Part shown: piece by piece, positions 1 through 8,503 of the stretch
How positions within the stretch are numbered: the stretch's first letter is position 1
Layout of the letters: each line of letters starts with the position of its first letter
Source: Propionivibrio sp.
GTDB lineage: Bacteria > Pseudomonadota > Gammaproteobacteria > Burkholderiales > Rhodocyclaceae
Assembly: GCF_029255185.1 (NCBI RefSeq)
Contig: NZ_JAPUVO010000132.1
Span: 1 to 64,000, forward strand
Direction of reading: 5' to 3'
Length of the DNA stretch: 64,000 nt
Program-made: the position numbers and the translations under genes
The notes under the pieces: model-generated
Database searches by the model: none
The model's input: only the letters and a program-made list of their open reading frames with translations
What the model was told of the DNA's origin: nothing

Positions 1-40
1 TATGCACATCCAGCCCCACGTACTTGCTAAACTCTTTCAT
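1..40 (-). CDS. IS110-family transposase, N-terminal fragment (runs off window)
   Basis: The reverse complement of the first 40 bases begins with ATG and reads MKEFSKYVGLDVH. The YVGLDVHK-type start carries the first acidic residue of the DEDD transposase/RuvC-like domain of IS110 elements. Only 13 codons are inside the window. A purine-rich ribosome-binding stretch (GGGAGGCAGG on the minus strand) precedes the ATG. The rest of the gene lies to the left. A separate IS110 3' tail occurs at about 35656-35898, so this genome probably holds several copies of such elements; whether the two are the same element cannot be told from here. Confidence 0.75.
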   Translation of the reverse strand, partial: MKEFSKYVGLDVH

Positions 41-151
41 GACCTGCCTCCCTCAATTTAGGCTCTGCGCCTACGGTTGAACAAACCCCAAGCGTAACCC
101 TCGTCGCTTGAGGTGTGGCAGGTCAATACATGATGTCTAAGGGAGGCCAGT

Positions 152-498
152 ATGGAAGGCTCATTTCTCAGATTTTACCTGGGCGAGAAGCAGGGTCATC
201 ACGGCGTTCTGCTTTGGGAGTGGCTGCTCGAAAAAGCCAACAAGCTGGGCATACGAGGAGGTTGCGCATTTCGCGCGATCGGTGGCTTTGGCCGACACCA
301 TGCGGTGCACGAGGAGCGCTTTTACGAACTGGCGGGCAGTACGGGAGTTGAAGTCGAGTTCATTGCCAACGATGAGGAGATAGAACAGCTGCTGGCGCTC
401 ATTCATCAGGAAAATATCCGGATTTTTATGCTCGTATGCCGGTTCATTTTGGCGTCATCAATCCGGATGCTGATGATCACGTCAGCGTTGGCAGCTAA
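152..498 (+). pseudogene. DUF190 family protein, frameshifted near its C-terminus
   Basis: The first ~93 codons read as a DUF190 protein (FLRFYLGEKQGHHG near the start, then CAFRAIGGFG and the pattern VEFIANDEEIEQLL). The family is small (about 100-120 residues) and often sits beside CrcB fluoride channels; its function is poorly known. At the run of five T at about 422-426 the frame breaks: one extra T would continue the protein as FYARMPVHFGVINPDADD and end at TAA 496-498. Without it translation runs on into the enolase region. A strong ribosome-binding site (GGGAGG) precedes ATG 152. The indel is in a homopolymer, so a sequencing error is possible. The upstream neighbour is the start of an IS110 transposase on the other strand, so any former partner gene has been displaced. 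Confidence 0.7.
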
Positions 499-581
499 TC
501 AAAGGGCATTTCGTTGTATAGTCCTGCCCTTGTTTGTTTTTTTCGCCGTGTGTTTGATCAACTTTTGTATTGGAAACCAAA

Positions 582-1982
582 ATGGTCACCGTCACAAAAC
601 CCTCATCCCCAAAAAAAACCACAGCTGCCGTAAAGAAGGTCGTTGTCGCCAAAGCGGCGGCTACGCCTGCCAAGTTCGTCAAGATCACCAAGGTTGTCGG
701 CCGTCAGATTCTTGACTCGCGCGGCAACCCTACCGTTGAAGTCGATATCACTCTTGACAACGGATTCGTGGCGCGTTCGGCTGTTCCGTCTGGCGCCTCC
801 ACTGGCGAATTCGAAGCCTGCGAACTGCGCGACGGCAACAAGAAAATTTATCTTGGTAAGGGCGTGCTCAAGGCGGTTGAGGCCGTCAACGGCCCGATCG
901 CCAAACTGCTCAAAGGCAAGAATCCGCTCAACCAGCGCGAACTTGACGTAGCGATGATCGCGCTCGATGGCACAACCAACAAGTCCAGGCTCGGCGCCAA
1001 TGCGCTGCTCGGCGCTTCAATGGCCATCACCGTGGCTGGCGCCAATGTCAGCAAGATGCCGCTCTGGAAATACATCGGCAAGATCCACAAGAACAGGGAT
1101 TTCGTACTGCCGACGCCGATGGCCAACATCATCAATGGCGGCAAGCATGCTGACAACATGATCGACTTCCAGGAGTTCATGATCATGCCGGTCGGCGCCA
1201 AGAGTTTCTCCGAAGGCCTGCGCTGGATCACCGAAATTTTCCATGCGCTAAAGAGCATCCTCAAAAAGGGCAAGCATGTGACGGCGGTTGGCGACGAAGG
1301 CGGTTTTGCGCCGAACCTGACCAACGACGAGGCGCTCGAAGTCGTCATGCAGGCGATTGTGGCTGCGGGTTACAAGCCGGGAAGGCAGATCGGCATCGCA
1401 CTTGACTGCGCATCCTCCGAGTTGTTCGACGAAGGTGAGCGCAAGGGCTATAAGTTCTGGAAGTCGAACCCGGACAAGCTGTTTACGGCCGACGACATGA
1501 TTGCCAAGTACACAGAGTGGTGCAAAAAATACCCGATCGTTTCGATCGAGGACGGTCTTGACCAGAGTGACTGGGGTGGTTACGTTAAACTCACCAAGGC
1601 CCTGGGCAAAAAGGTGCAGATCGTTGGCGACGACTTTTTCGTGACCAACCCGGTTCGCCTGAAGAAGGGTATCGATATGGGGGCCTGCAATTCGATCCTG
1701 ATCAAGGTCAACCAGATTGGCACCGTGACCGAAACGCTCGATGCCATCAAGATGGCGCAGAAGGCCGGCTACAGCGCGGTTTGCTCGCACCGTTCCGGGG
1801 AGACGGAGGACTCTTTCATTGCCGACCTCGCCGTGGGTACCGGCGCCGGCCAGATCAAGACCGGTTCGTTGTCGCGTACCGACCGCATCTGCAAATACAA
1901 CCAGTTGATCCGTATTGAAGAGCAGCTCGGTGACAAGGCCGTGTACAAGGGTCTGAAGTCGATCAAGGGCGCCGGTTACTAA
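582..1982 (+). CDS. eno: Enolase with a Lys/Ala-rich N-terminal extension
   Basis: Phosphopyruvate hydratase, converting 2-phosphoglycerate to phosphoenolpyruvate in glycolysis and gluconeogenesis. The catalytic set is present: [34 protein letters not shown], the signature [10 protein letters not shown] with the catalytic Lys, and SHRSGETED. The enolase core starts at [11 protein letters not shown], so about 35 residues precede the usual start; this tail is rich in Lys, Ala, Val and Thr (for example [19 protein letters not shown]). I chose ATG 582 because GGAAA lies just upstream; TTG 570 is in frame but has no visible ribosome-binding site. The gene stands alone, not beside pyrG or kdsA as is common for proteobacterial eno, so it may be a second copy. 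A long terminator follows. Confidence 0.93.
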   Translation: MVTVTKPSSPKKTTAAVKKVVVAKAAATPAKFVKITKVVGRQILDSRGNPTVEVDITLDNGFVARSAVPSGASTGEFEACELRDGNKKIYLGKGVLKAVEAVNGPIAKLLKGKNPLNQRELDVAMIALDGTTNKSRLGANALLGASMAITVAGANVSKMPLWKYIGKIHKNRDFVLPTPMANIINGGKHADNMIDFQEFMIMPVGAKSFSEGLRWITEIFHALKSILKKGKHVTAVGDEGGFAPNLTNDEALEVVMQAIVAAGYKPGRQIGIALDCASSELFDEGERKGYKFWKSNPDKLFTADDMIAKYTEWCKKYPIVSIEDGLDQSDWGGYVKLTKALGKKVQIVGDDFFVTNPVRLKKGIDMGACNSILIKVNQIGTVTETLDAIKMAQKAGYSAVCSHRSGETEDSFIADLAVGTGAGQIKTGSLSRTDRICKYNQLIRIEEQLGDKAVYKGLKSIKGAGY

Positions 1983-1995
1983 TACTGCCTTTTCA

Positions 1996-2043
1996 GCACC
2001 AAGTAAAAAAGCATCGCTTCGGCGATGCTTTTTTACTTGGTGC
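1996..2043. terminator. Bidirectional intrinsic terminator after eno
   Basis: A perfect 22-bp stem (1996-2017 pairing with 2022-2043) closes a TTCG tetraloop. The stem contains an A6 run on one arm and a T6 run on the other, so it can act in both directions. It begins 14 bases after the eno stop codon. Confidence 0.9.
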
Positions 2044-2448
2044 ACTGTGTTGGTTGGAGTTATCGGCCGGTCGCCAAGAGTGTTCTCGGCTGCCACCGTG
2101 CCTTGGTCGTGGCGGCCGGCTGACGACGAACTGATTGGCATCGTCCACGGGCCAACTGTCTTTGTTTCATCGCAGCGCGTAAGTCATGCGAGCTGGATAC
2201 GCCGCTATCGCTGGCGCGTCGAGAGCTGACCACCAATCGCTGAAAGTCCATGCCGGCAATGGATTTAGCGAGATAGCCAATGCGCGCCCGCCACGACAGG
2301 TTATATCCTTATCAGAACATAGTCGTTTGGTCGCGTGGCTTTGCCTACTAAGGTGTCTGCTCCGAACCTGGCGCTGCACCAATCGTTTTAAGTGACGATG
2401 TGCAGTGCCCCTGACCCGCCGCGCGCGGGCTTTCAACTGGAGAAGATC
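2044..2448. other. Gene-free stretch upstream of the ABC/AprA-like cluster
   Basis: No convincing reading frame was found here. It should hold the promoter of the cluster starting at 2449. The only base-composition outlier is an AT-rich patch at 2301-2330 (TTATATCC then TTATC and a TAGTCGTTTGG tract), a candidate promoter or activator site. I cannot assign it to a named regulator. Confidence 0.4.
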
Positions 2449-3861
2449 ATGAGTCTGCATCGCACGCTGCTGGGGGTCGCCGTGGCCCTAGCCATCGTTT
2501 CCGCACACGCCGAAACCATTCGCGTCGCCATCGGCACGCAGGATACGACCATCAACTGCGCCACCGGCGGCCTGTTGATCCGCGAACTCAAGTTGCTCGA
2601 CAAGTACCTGCCGCACGACGGCAAGTACAAGGACGTGAGCTACGACGTGCAGTGGAAGAACTTCACTTCGGGCGCACCGCTGACCAACGAGATGGTCGCC
2701 GACAAGCTCGACATCGGTTCGATGGCCGATTTCCCCGGTTCGGCCAATGCCGCCGCCTTCCAGAAAGCCGGCAAGAAGAGCGTGTTCATTACCGTGCTCT
2801 CGGGTAGCACCCTGGGCAGTGGCAACGGCATCGTCGTGCCCAAGGACTCGCCGGTTACCTCGATCTCGGAGCTCAAGGGCCGGACCATCTCGGTGCCCTT
2901 CGCCTCGACCGCGCACGGCATGCTGTTGCGTGCCGTCGCCGCCCAGGGTTGGGATCCGGACAAGGACGTCAACATCATCACCCAGGCCCCCGAGGTCGCT
3001 GGTCCGGCATTGCAGGCCGGCAAGGTCGAGGCCCACGCCGATTTCGTTCCGTTCGCCGAGCTCTTTGTCCATCGCGGTTTCGCGCGCAAGATCTTTGACG
3101 GTTCGCAAGCCAACGCGCCGACCTATCATGGCACGCTGGCCAATTCGGCCTTTGCCGAGAAATACCCGGAGATCGTCGTCGCCTTCCTGCGCGCGGCGAT
3201 CGAGGCCGAAAAACTGATCGCTGCCGATCCCGAGAAATACAGCGAGCTGATCGAAAAGGTCACCGGCATCGAAGCGCCGGTGAATTATCTCTACCACGGG
3301 CCGCTCGGCTTGCAGACCCGCAGCTTTGCCTGGAAACCAGAATATCGGCAGGCACTGCAAACGTCGATCGACACCTTGAAATTGCTGCGTCGCACCGATG
3401 CCGATATCGAAGCCACTCGCGTCATCGACGATCGCTACCTGCGCGAGGCGTTCAAGCAGTCGAGCCTCAATTATGACGCGGCGCTCAAGAACGATGGCAA
3501 GCATCCGCTCAAGGCCAACGACCACCTGACCGGCAAGCCGATCACCGACACCCGGCGCGTCGCCGGCGTCTGGGTGCAGGGCGAGCCCAAGGTACGCCAC
3601 TACGCCAGCGTCGAGTCGGCCTTCAGCGACCTGCGCAAGATTGAGGCCTCGGGCAAGAGCGCACGCGCCGTCTATGTGCACGACCTGATCCACCGCATCA
3701 AGCTGCTGGCGCCGCAGTCGTATTTCGCCAGCGACGCCAGTGGTCAGCTCAGCGCCTTCCTGCAGAAGGACGCTGCGGCGGCCTATGCCAGCGCCAACAA
3801 GGGAAAACTGCTCGACTATGCGGCGCTGCGCTCGGGATCGGCCAAGCTGGCTGCCAACTAA
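2449..3861 (+). CDS. NitT/TauT-type ABC transporter substrate-binding protein with NosL-like C-terminal part
   Basis: A 470-residue periplasmic binding protein. A Sec signal peptide (residues 1 to ~21, ending AHA) is followed by an SsuA/TauA/NrtA-type fold (about 22-360): TIRVAIGTQD, the GSMADFPG segment and SELKGRTISVPF are typical of sulfonate, taurine or nitrate binders. The family is normally 310-340 residues. The last ~100 residues (from VAGVWVQG) are extra and follow the pattern of NosL, the copper-binding accessory protein of nitrous oxide reductase: ASVESAFSDL, then YFASDASGQLSAF, then AAAAYASANKGKLLDY. The Cys and Met ligands of true NosL are not evident, so copper binding is not implied. 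ATG 2449 was chosen for its GGAGAAG ribosome-binding site and the signal peptide. It is the first gene of a cluster with permease and ATPase; substrate unknown. Confidence 0.85.
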   Translation: MSLHRTLLGVAVALAIVSAHAETIRVAIGTQDTTINCATGGLLIRELKLLDKYLPHDGKYKDVSYDVQWKNFTSGAPLTNEMVADKLDIGSMADFPGSANAAAFQKAGKKSVFITVLSGSTLGSGNGIVVPKDSPVTSISELKGRTISVPFASTAHGMLLRAVAAQGWDPDKDVNIITQAPEVAGPALQAGKVEAHADFVPFAELFVHRGFARKIFDGSQANAPTYHGTLANSAFAEKYPEIVVAFLRAAIEAEKLIAADPEKYSELIEKVTGIEAPVNYLYHGPLGLQTRSFAWKPEYRQALQTSIDTLKLLRRTDADIEATRVIDDRYLREAFKQSSLNYDAALKNDGKHPLKANDHLTGKPITDTRRVAGVWVQGEPKVRHYASVESAFSDLRKIEASGKSARAVYVHDLIHRIKLLAPQSYFASDASGQLSAFLQKDAAAAYASANKGKLLDYAALRSGSAKLAAN

Positions 3862-3881
3862 AGTCTACGGTGTAGAGCGCG

Positions 3882-4754
3882 ATGACCAGCCTGCAACCGT
3901 CCTTGTCCCTGGCCGGGTCTGTCGATACGGGCTCGCCCGATCTGTCGCCCGTCGTCGCATCCGCCGCGTCGGGCTGGGCCTGGGCCCGCCTGGCCTTTCA
4001 GGCGGGAGGGTTGCTGCTGTGCGTACTCATCTGGCACGTGCTGGCCAGCCACCGCGTGCCCCTCGGCGTGATCACTTTCGCCAATGTGCCGCCGCCGGCC
4101 GAGGTGCTGGCTACGGCCTGGGATCTGGCGCAATCGCCAAAACTTGGGCAACACCTCTACAGCAGCCTGCTGCGCATCTTCTTCGGTTTCGGTCTGGCGG
4201 CGCTGTTTGGCATCGGTCTCGGGCTGCTGATCGGGCGCCTGCGCTGGGCGCACGACGGCCTGTTGCCGCCGCTCGAAGTGTTGCGGCCGATTCCTGCGGT
4301 GGCGTGGATTCCGCTATCGATCCTGATGTTTCCCTCGTCCGAGGGCAGCATGATTTTCATCACCTTCATCGGCGCGCTGTTTCCGATCCTGCTCAACACC
4401 ATTCACGGCGTCGAAGGCGTCTCGCCGCGGCTGATCGCCTCGGCGCGCAGCCTTGGCTGCGGGCGTTGGTCCCTGTTTACCGAGGTGATCGCCCCTGGTG
4501 CTGCGCCGAGCATCGTCACCGGCCTGTCGATCGGTATGGGCACCTGCTGGTTTTGCCTGGTCACCGCCGAGATGATCTCGGGACAGTTCGGAATCGGCTA
4601 CTACACCTGGGAGTCCTACACGGTGCAGAACTACGCCGCAATCGTCGTCGGCATGCTGGTGATCGGCGCGCTGGGCATGGGTAGCAGCGCACTGATCAAC
4701 CGCTTCGGCAAGCTCCTGATGCCCTGGTATCAGCCGCAAGGAGGGAGATCGTGA
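3882..4754 (+). CDS. ABC transporter permease, NitT/TauT (SsuC/TauC) type
   Basis: Inner-membrane permease of 290 residues, about six hydrophobic segments, with the cytoplasmic EAA-like loop LIASARSLGCGRWSLFTEV followed by IAPGAAPSIVTGLSIGMG, which contacts the ATPase. The N-terminal ~35 residues are soluble and variable. It lies 20 bases after the binding-protein gene and overlaps the ATPase start by four bases (GTGA), so the three genes are translated together. The family imports nitrate, sulfonates, taurine or thiamine precursors; the substrate cannot be read from the permease. Confidence 0.92.
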   Translation: MTSLQPSLSLAGSVDTGSPDLSPVVASAASGWAWARLAFQAGGLLLCVLIWHVLASHRVPLGVITFANVPPPAEVLATAWDLAQSPKLGQHLYSSLLRIFFGFGLAALFGIGLGLLIGRLRWAHDGLLPPLEVLRPIPAVAWIPLSILMFPSSEGSMIFITFIGALFPILLNTIHGVEGVSPRLIASARSLGCGRWSLFTEVIAPGAAPSIVTGLSIGMGTCWFCLVTAEMISGQFGIGYYTWESYTVQNYAAIVVGMLVIGALGMGSSALINRFGKLLMPWYQPQGGRS

Positions 4755-5608
4755 GCTCGCCGGCAAGCGCGGCAACGCTGGGCCATATCGACATCGATCA
4801 CTTGCATATACACCTCGGTGAGCCTGGACAAAGCCTAGAAGTTGTGCACAACGTGTCGTTTACGGTGGCAGCCGGCGAGTTCGTCTGCCTGCTCGGTCCC
4901 TCCGGCTGCGGCAAGTCGACGCTGCTCGGCGCGCTGGCCGGCCATCTCGTGCCCAGTCACGGCAGCATCCGCGTTGATGGCCTGCCGATCAGCGGGCCGC
5001 ACCCCGAACGTGCACTGGTTTTTCAGCAGCACACGCTGTTTCCGTGGAAGCGGGTGGTCGATAACGTCGCCTTCGGCCTCAAGATGAAGGGAGTGGCTCG
5101 TGATCAGCGGCAGCGTCAGGCGCACGACCTGCTGAATCTGGTCGGTCTCGAAGGCTTCGAGAATCACTATCCGGCGCAACTCTCGGGCGGCATGCAGCAG
5201 CGCGTCGAAATCGCCCGCGTGCTGATCAACTATCCACGCGTGATGCTGATGGACGAGCCCTTCGGCGCGCTCGACGCGCAGACCCGACTGATGATGCAGG
5301 AGCACCTGCTCGAGGTGTGGTCGCGCATCCGCACCAGTATCGTCTTCATCACGCACGACATCGACGAGGCGCTTTTTCTGGCCGACCGCATCCTGGTCAT
5401 GAGTCCGCGTCCGGGGCGAATCATCGACGAACGCAGGCTCGGTTTTGGCCGCCCGCGCGATGGGTCGCTGGTCACTTCCGCGCGCTTCATCGAACTCAAA
5501 CGGCATTGCCTCGAACTGCTGCATCCCGGAGGCAAGCATCCGGCCTATCTCGAACGCCTGAGCCCGCTGGGCAAGGTACCGGCCAACGCATCTTCGTTCT
5601 CCGTCTGA
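4751..5608 (+). CDS. ABC transporter ATP-binding protein, NitT/TauT (SsuB/TauB) type
   Basis: Cytoplasmic ATPase of the importer, 285 residues. Walker A GPSGCGKST, Q-loop in LVFQQHTLFPWKRV, signature LSGGMQQRVEIARV, Walker B VMLMDEPFGALD and switch His in FITHDIDEAL are all present. The GTG start at 4751 overlaps the permease stop, which implies coupling. The C-terminal ~40 residues after the core (ELLHPGGKHPAYLERL) are the short tail usual for this subfamily. It lies five bases before the GntR-type gene. Confidence 0.94.
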   Translation: MSSPASAATLGHIDIDHLHIHLGEPGQSLEVVHNVSFTVAAGEFVCLLGPSGCGKSTLLGALAGHLVPSHGSIRVDGLPISGPHPERALVFQQHTLFPWKRVVDNVAFGLKMKGVARDQRQRQAHDLLNLVGLEGFENHYPAQLSGGMQQRVEIARVLINYPRVMLMDEPFGALDAQTRLMMQEHLLEVWSRIRTSIVFITHDIDEALFLADRILVMSPRPGRIIDERRLGFGRPRDGSLVTSARFIELKRHCLELLHPGGKHPAYLERLSPLGKVPANASSFSV

Positions 5609-5613
5609 GAAAA

Positions 5614-6219
5614 ATGAACGCGCCAACCACTCCCGCCGCCGTGCAGCGTGCCAGCCATCCGGTACCGCTCTACATTCAGATCAGGGAAGCGCTGCGTTCC
5701 CGAATCGTCGATGGCTCATACCACCAGAATGATCGCCTGCCGTCCGAAAGCGAGCTGATGCGGCACCACGGTGTCAGCCGCATCACCGTTCGTCAGGCGC
5801 TCGGTGACTTGGAGAGCGAAGGGCTGATTTTTCGCGTCGTCGGCAAGGGCTCGTTCGTCTTACGCCTCAAGCCGTTTGAGGAACTGACTCGCCTGCGGGG
5901 TTTCGGCGAAGCGATGTCGCGCCTGGGTTATGAAACACGTAACTGGGTCGAGAGTCTGGGGACCGTCGCTGCCACCCAGGCGGTCGCGCGCCGGCTCGGG
6001 CTGGCGCATGAGGAACTGGTGACGCGCGACATTTTCCTGATTATTGAGAATAACTACGGCATTCCCCTTGGGCAGGCCGAATTGAGTATCGAGGCCACCG
6101 TAGCCGACCCTGTTCTCGCCGGGCTGCTGGAGATGTCGGATGGAGCGCCGGTGCTGCGCATCGAACGGCTGAACCATAGCGCCGCCGGCGTTCCGCTCGA
6201 TTTCGAATACCTCTATTAA
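5614..6219 (+). CDS. GntR-type regulator with UTRA ligand domain, C-terminus cut by an in-frame stop
   Basis: Transcription factor of the HutC/FarR subgroup. A winged helix lies at residues ~17-90 (PLYIQIREALRSRI, LPSESELMRHHGVSRITVRQ, then GLIFRVVGKGSFV) followed by a UTRA effector domain. Translation stops at TAA 6217-6219 after FEYLY. The same frame continues YRGDAFRYQLRINRGG to a second TAA at 6265-6267, which is the normal end of a UTRA domain, so the stop is a nonsense change (TAT/TAC to TAA) removing the last beta-strand, about 16 residues. The shortened protein may be unstable. Position between importer and flavoprotein genes suggests it controls this cluster. Confidence 0.85.
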   Translation: MNAPTTPAAVQRASHPVPLYIQIREALRSRIVDGSYHQNDRLPSESELMRHHGVSRITVRQALGDLESEGLIFRVVGKGSFVLRLKPFEELTRLRGFGEAMSRLGYETRNWVESLGTVAATQAVARRLGLAHEELVTRDIFLIIENNYGIPLGQAELSIEATVADPVLAGLLEMSDGAPVLRIERLNHSAAGVPLDFEYLY

Positions 6220-6289
6220 CGTGGCGACGCCTTCCGCTACCAGTTACGCATCAACCGTGGCGGCTAAGCCGCAATTTATCAACCACTAA

Positions 6290-6457
6290 ACAGACCAGGA
6301 AAGCCGCTGGCAGAACCCGATCTATCGCGACGTCAGGCAGGCGGACGACGTGCGCCTGGAGTTCGGTCGGGAACATCAGCAACTGTTCAACGACTGGCTC
6401 GACGCCAGTTTCGAGAATGGTCTCTTGAAAACCCGGGTCGAGCCGGACCGGGAGTGA
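6290..6457 (+). pseudogene. Short open frame without a start, possible gene remnant
   Basis: Between the GntR gene and the flavoprotein gene a 55-codon frame opens after a TAA at 6287-6289 and closes at TGA 6455-6457. It has no ATG or well-placed alternative start, yet its composition is protein-like (RWQNPIYRDVRQADDVRLEF, later HQQLFNDWLDASFENGLL). I do not recognise the family. It may be the 3' remnant of a gene lost by deletion. Confidence 0.35.
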
Positions 6458-6520
6458 CGAAGCGGCGAGCTGTCGCTTGCCAGGCAACACCAATCCGCAT
6501 TGCAACCCGCAAGGAACAAA

Positions 6521-8248
6521 ATGAAAACAAGAAATATTGAAGTCGACGTGCTGGTCATCGGCGGCGGTACCGCCGGTCCGATGGCTGCCATCAAGGCCAG
6601 GCAGAAGTCGCCGCAGCTCAAGGTGCTGCTGCTCGACAAGGCTAACGTCAAGCGCGCCGGCGCCATCGCCGAGGGAATGGACAGCGTCAACAACGCGATC
6701 ATCCCCGGTTATGCGACGCCGGAGCAGTACGTCAAGGAAATCACCATCGCCAACGACGGCATTGTCAATCAGGCGGCGATCAATGCCTACGCCATCCGCA
6801 GCCACGACATGATCCGCGAACTCGATAGCTGGGGCGTCAAGTTCGAGAAGGACGAGACCGGCGAGTACGCGGTCAAGAAGGTGCATCACCTCGGTTCCTA
6901 CGTACTGCCGATGCCCGAAGGCTACGACATCAAGAAGCACATTTTCAAGAAGCTGCGCAAGTTCGGCGTCGAGGTCAGCAATCGCCTGATCACCACCCGC
7001 CTGCTGGTCGGCCGCGATGGGCGCATCGCTGGCGCTATGGCGCTCGACTCGCGCAGCGGCGAGTTCGTCGTCATCCGTGCCAAGGCGGTGGTGCTCTGTA
7101 CTGGCTCCGCGGGACGCCTCGGTCTGCCCAGTTCGGGCTACCTGTTCGGCACCTACGAGAACCCGACCAACGCCGGCGACGGCTACAGCATGGCCTATCA
7201 TGCCGGCGCCGAGCTGTCCGGAATCGAATGCTTCCAGATCAACCCGCTGATCAAGGACTACAACGGCCCGGCCTGCGCCTACGTGACCGGACCTTTCGGC
7301 GGCTATACGGTCAATGCCAGGGGCGAGCGCTTCATCAAGAGCGACTACTGGAGCGGCCAGATGATGCTCGAATTCTGGCGCGAACTCGAAGGCGGCAATG
7401 GCCCGGTCTACCTCAAGCTCGACCACCTGGCCGGCGAGACGGTAAGCAAGATCGAGAACGTGCTGCACGTCACCGAGCGCCCGTCGCGCGGGCTCTTTCA
7501 CGAAGGGCGCGGCGTCAATTACCGCTCCGACCTGGTCGAGATGCACATCTCGGAGATCGGCCTGTGCGGCGGCCACAGCGCGTCCGGCGTGTGGGTCGAC
7601 GAGAGCGCGCGCACCACGGTGCCCGGCCTCTACGCCGCCGGCGACCTGTGCAACGTCGCGCACAACTACATGCTCGGCGCCTTCGTCTTCGGCCAGATCG
7701 CCGGCGAGGACGCCGTCGACTATGTCGTCGGCAAAGAGCAGGCGCAGATCGACGAGGAGCAGATCGAGAGCGAACGTGAACGTGTCTTCGCGCCGCTGCT
7801 GCGCGCCGAAGGCATCCCGCCGACGCAGATCGAATACAAGCTGCGGCGCATGGTCAATGACTATCTGCAGCCGCCAAAGGTGACCAGCAAGATGGAGATC
7901 GGCCTGCAGCGCTTCGCCGCGATTGGTGAGGATCTCAAACAGATGAAGGCCAACAATCCGCACGAGCTGATGCGCGCGATGGAGGTCTACGCCATCCTCG
8001 ACTGCGCCGAAATTGCGGCGATCGCCTCGCTCTACCGTACCGAAAGTCGCTGGGGGCTCTACCATTACCGCCCCGACTTCGAGGAACGCAACGACCAGGA
8101 CTGGTTCGTCTTCGTCGAAGTGAAGAAGGGCGCCGACGGCCGTCCTCAATGCTTCACTCGCCCGGTGCCGCCCTACATCTACCCGCTCGACGAAAACGAG
8201 CGCGATGCCTACAGCAAAATGCGCGTCGACACGCCGCTGGCGGCCTGA
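6521..8248 (+). CDS. AprA-like FAD-dependent oxidoreductase (fumarate reductase/adenylylsulfate reductase flavoprotein family)
   Basis: A 575-residue flavoprotein. The FAD-binding Rossmann motif DVLVIGGGTAGPMAAIKAR is at residues ~8-27. KRAGAIAEGMDSVNNAI follows the AprA pattern rather than SdhA/FrdA (no SdhA-type covalent-flavin His motif). The C-terminal FAD signature TVPGLYAAGDLCNVAHNYMLGA is clear. It is slightly shorter than dissimilatory AprA (~610-660). An AprB-like ferredoxin gene follows 13 bases downstream, as in AprBA, but no sat, hdr or qmo genes are in view, and the setting is an ABC importer operon. I infer a redox enzyme acting on the imported compound, with electrons exchanged through the ferredoxin. 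ATG 6521 was chosen for its AAGGAA site. True APS reductase is possible but less likely. Confidence 0.85.
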   Translation: MKTRNIEVDVLVIGGGTAGPMAAIKARQKSPQLKVLLLDKANVKRAGAIAEGMDSVNNAIIPGYATPEQYVKEITIANDGIVNQAAINAYAIRSHDMIRELDSWGVKFEKDETGEYAVKKVHHLGSYVLPMPEGYDIKKHIFKKLRKFGVEVSNRLITTRLLVGRDGRIAGAMALDSRSGEFVVIRAKAVVLCTGSAGRLGLPSSGYLFGTYENPTNAGDGYSMAYHAGAELSGIECFQINPLIKDYNGPACAYVTGPFGGYTVNARGERFIKSDYWSGQMMLEFWRELEGGNGPVYLKLDHLAGETVSKIENVLHVTERPSRGLFHEGRGVNYRSDLVEMHISEIGLCGGHSASGVWVDESARTTVPGLYAAGDLCNVAHNYMLGAFVFGQIAGEDAVDYVVGKEQAQIDEEQIESERERVFAPLLRAEGIPPTQIEYKLRRMVNDYLQPPKVTSKMEIGLQRFAAIGEDLKQMKANNPHELMRAMEVYAILDCAEIAAIASLYRTESRWGLYHYRPDFEERNDQDWFVFVEVKKGADGRPQCFTRPVPPYIYPLDENERDAYSKMRVDTPLAA

Positions 8249-8261
8249 GGAGAAAGAGAAC

Positions 8262-8495
8262 ATGACTACCTACGAGACCCGCGGCCTGGTCAACATCATT
8301 GTCGATCCGGGCAAATGCATCGCCGAGAAAGGCTGCCGCGTCTGCATCGACGTCTGCCCGACCGACATCCTGATCCTCGACCTGGGCAACGGCAAGGTGC
8401 GCATGGCCTACGACGAATGCTGGTATTGCCTGCCGTGTCAGCACGATTGCCCGACCCAGGCGATCCGCGTCGAAATTCCCTACCTGCTGCGTTGA
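8262..8495 (+). CDS. AprB-like ferredoxin, two [4Fe-4S] clusters
   Basis: A 77-residue iron-sulfur protein. Two cluster motifs are visible: CIAEKGCRVCIDVCP (irregular spacing C-x5-C-x2-C-x3-CP) and CWYCLPCQHDCP (C-x2-C-x2-C-x3-CP). AprB begins the same way but has a longer C-terminal tail that wraps around AprA; that tail is missing here. It follows the flavoprotein gene with a GAGG ribosome-binding site, so it is the probable electron carrier or small subunit of that enzyme. It is eight bases from the HEAT-repeat gene. Confidence 0.88.
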   Translation: MTTYETRGLVNIIVDPGKCIAEKGCRVCIDVCPTDILILDLGNGKVRMAYDECWYCLPCQHDCPTQAIRVEIPYLLR

Positions 8496-8503
8496 GCGAG
8501 AAG

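Noticed and set aside
41-151. A fluoride riboswitch before the DUF190 gene
   Set aside because: The family sometimes neighbours crcB, but the sequence here lacks the conserved riboswitch core; only a six-base CAAGCG/CGCTTG stem is visible.
1248-2141. A 297-codon minus-strand frame over the 3' half of eno and its terminator
   Set aside because: It crosses a perfect 22-bp terminator stem and opposes a gene with all enolase catalytic residues.
6251-8263. A 670-codon open frame on the minus strand across the flavoprotein gene
   Set aside because: It is the antisense shadow of a GC-rich gene; no motif, no ribosome-binding site, and its sense strand shows clear FAD motifs.
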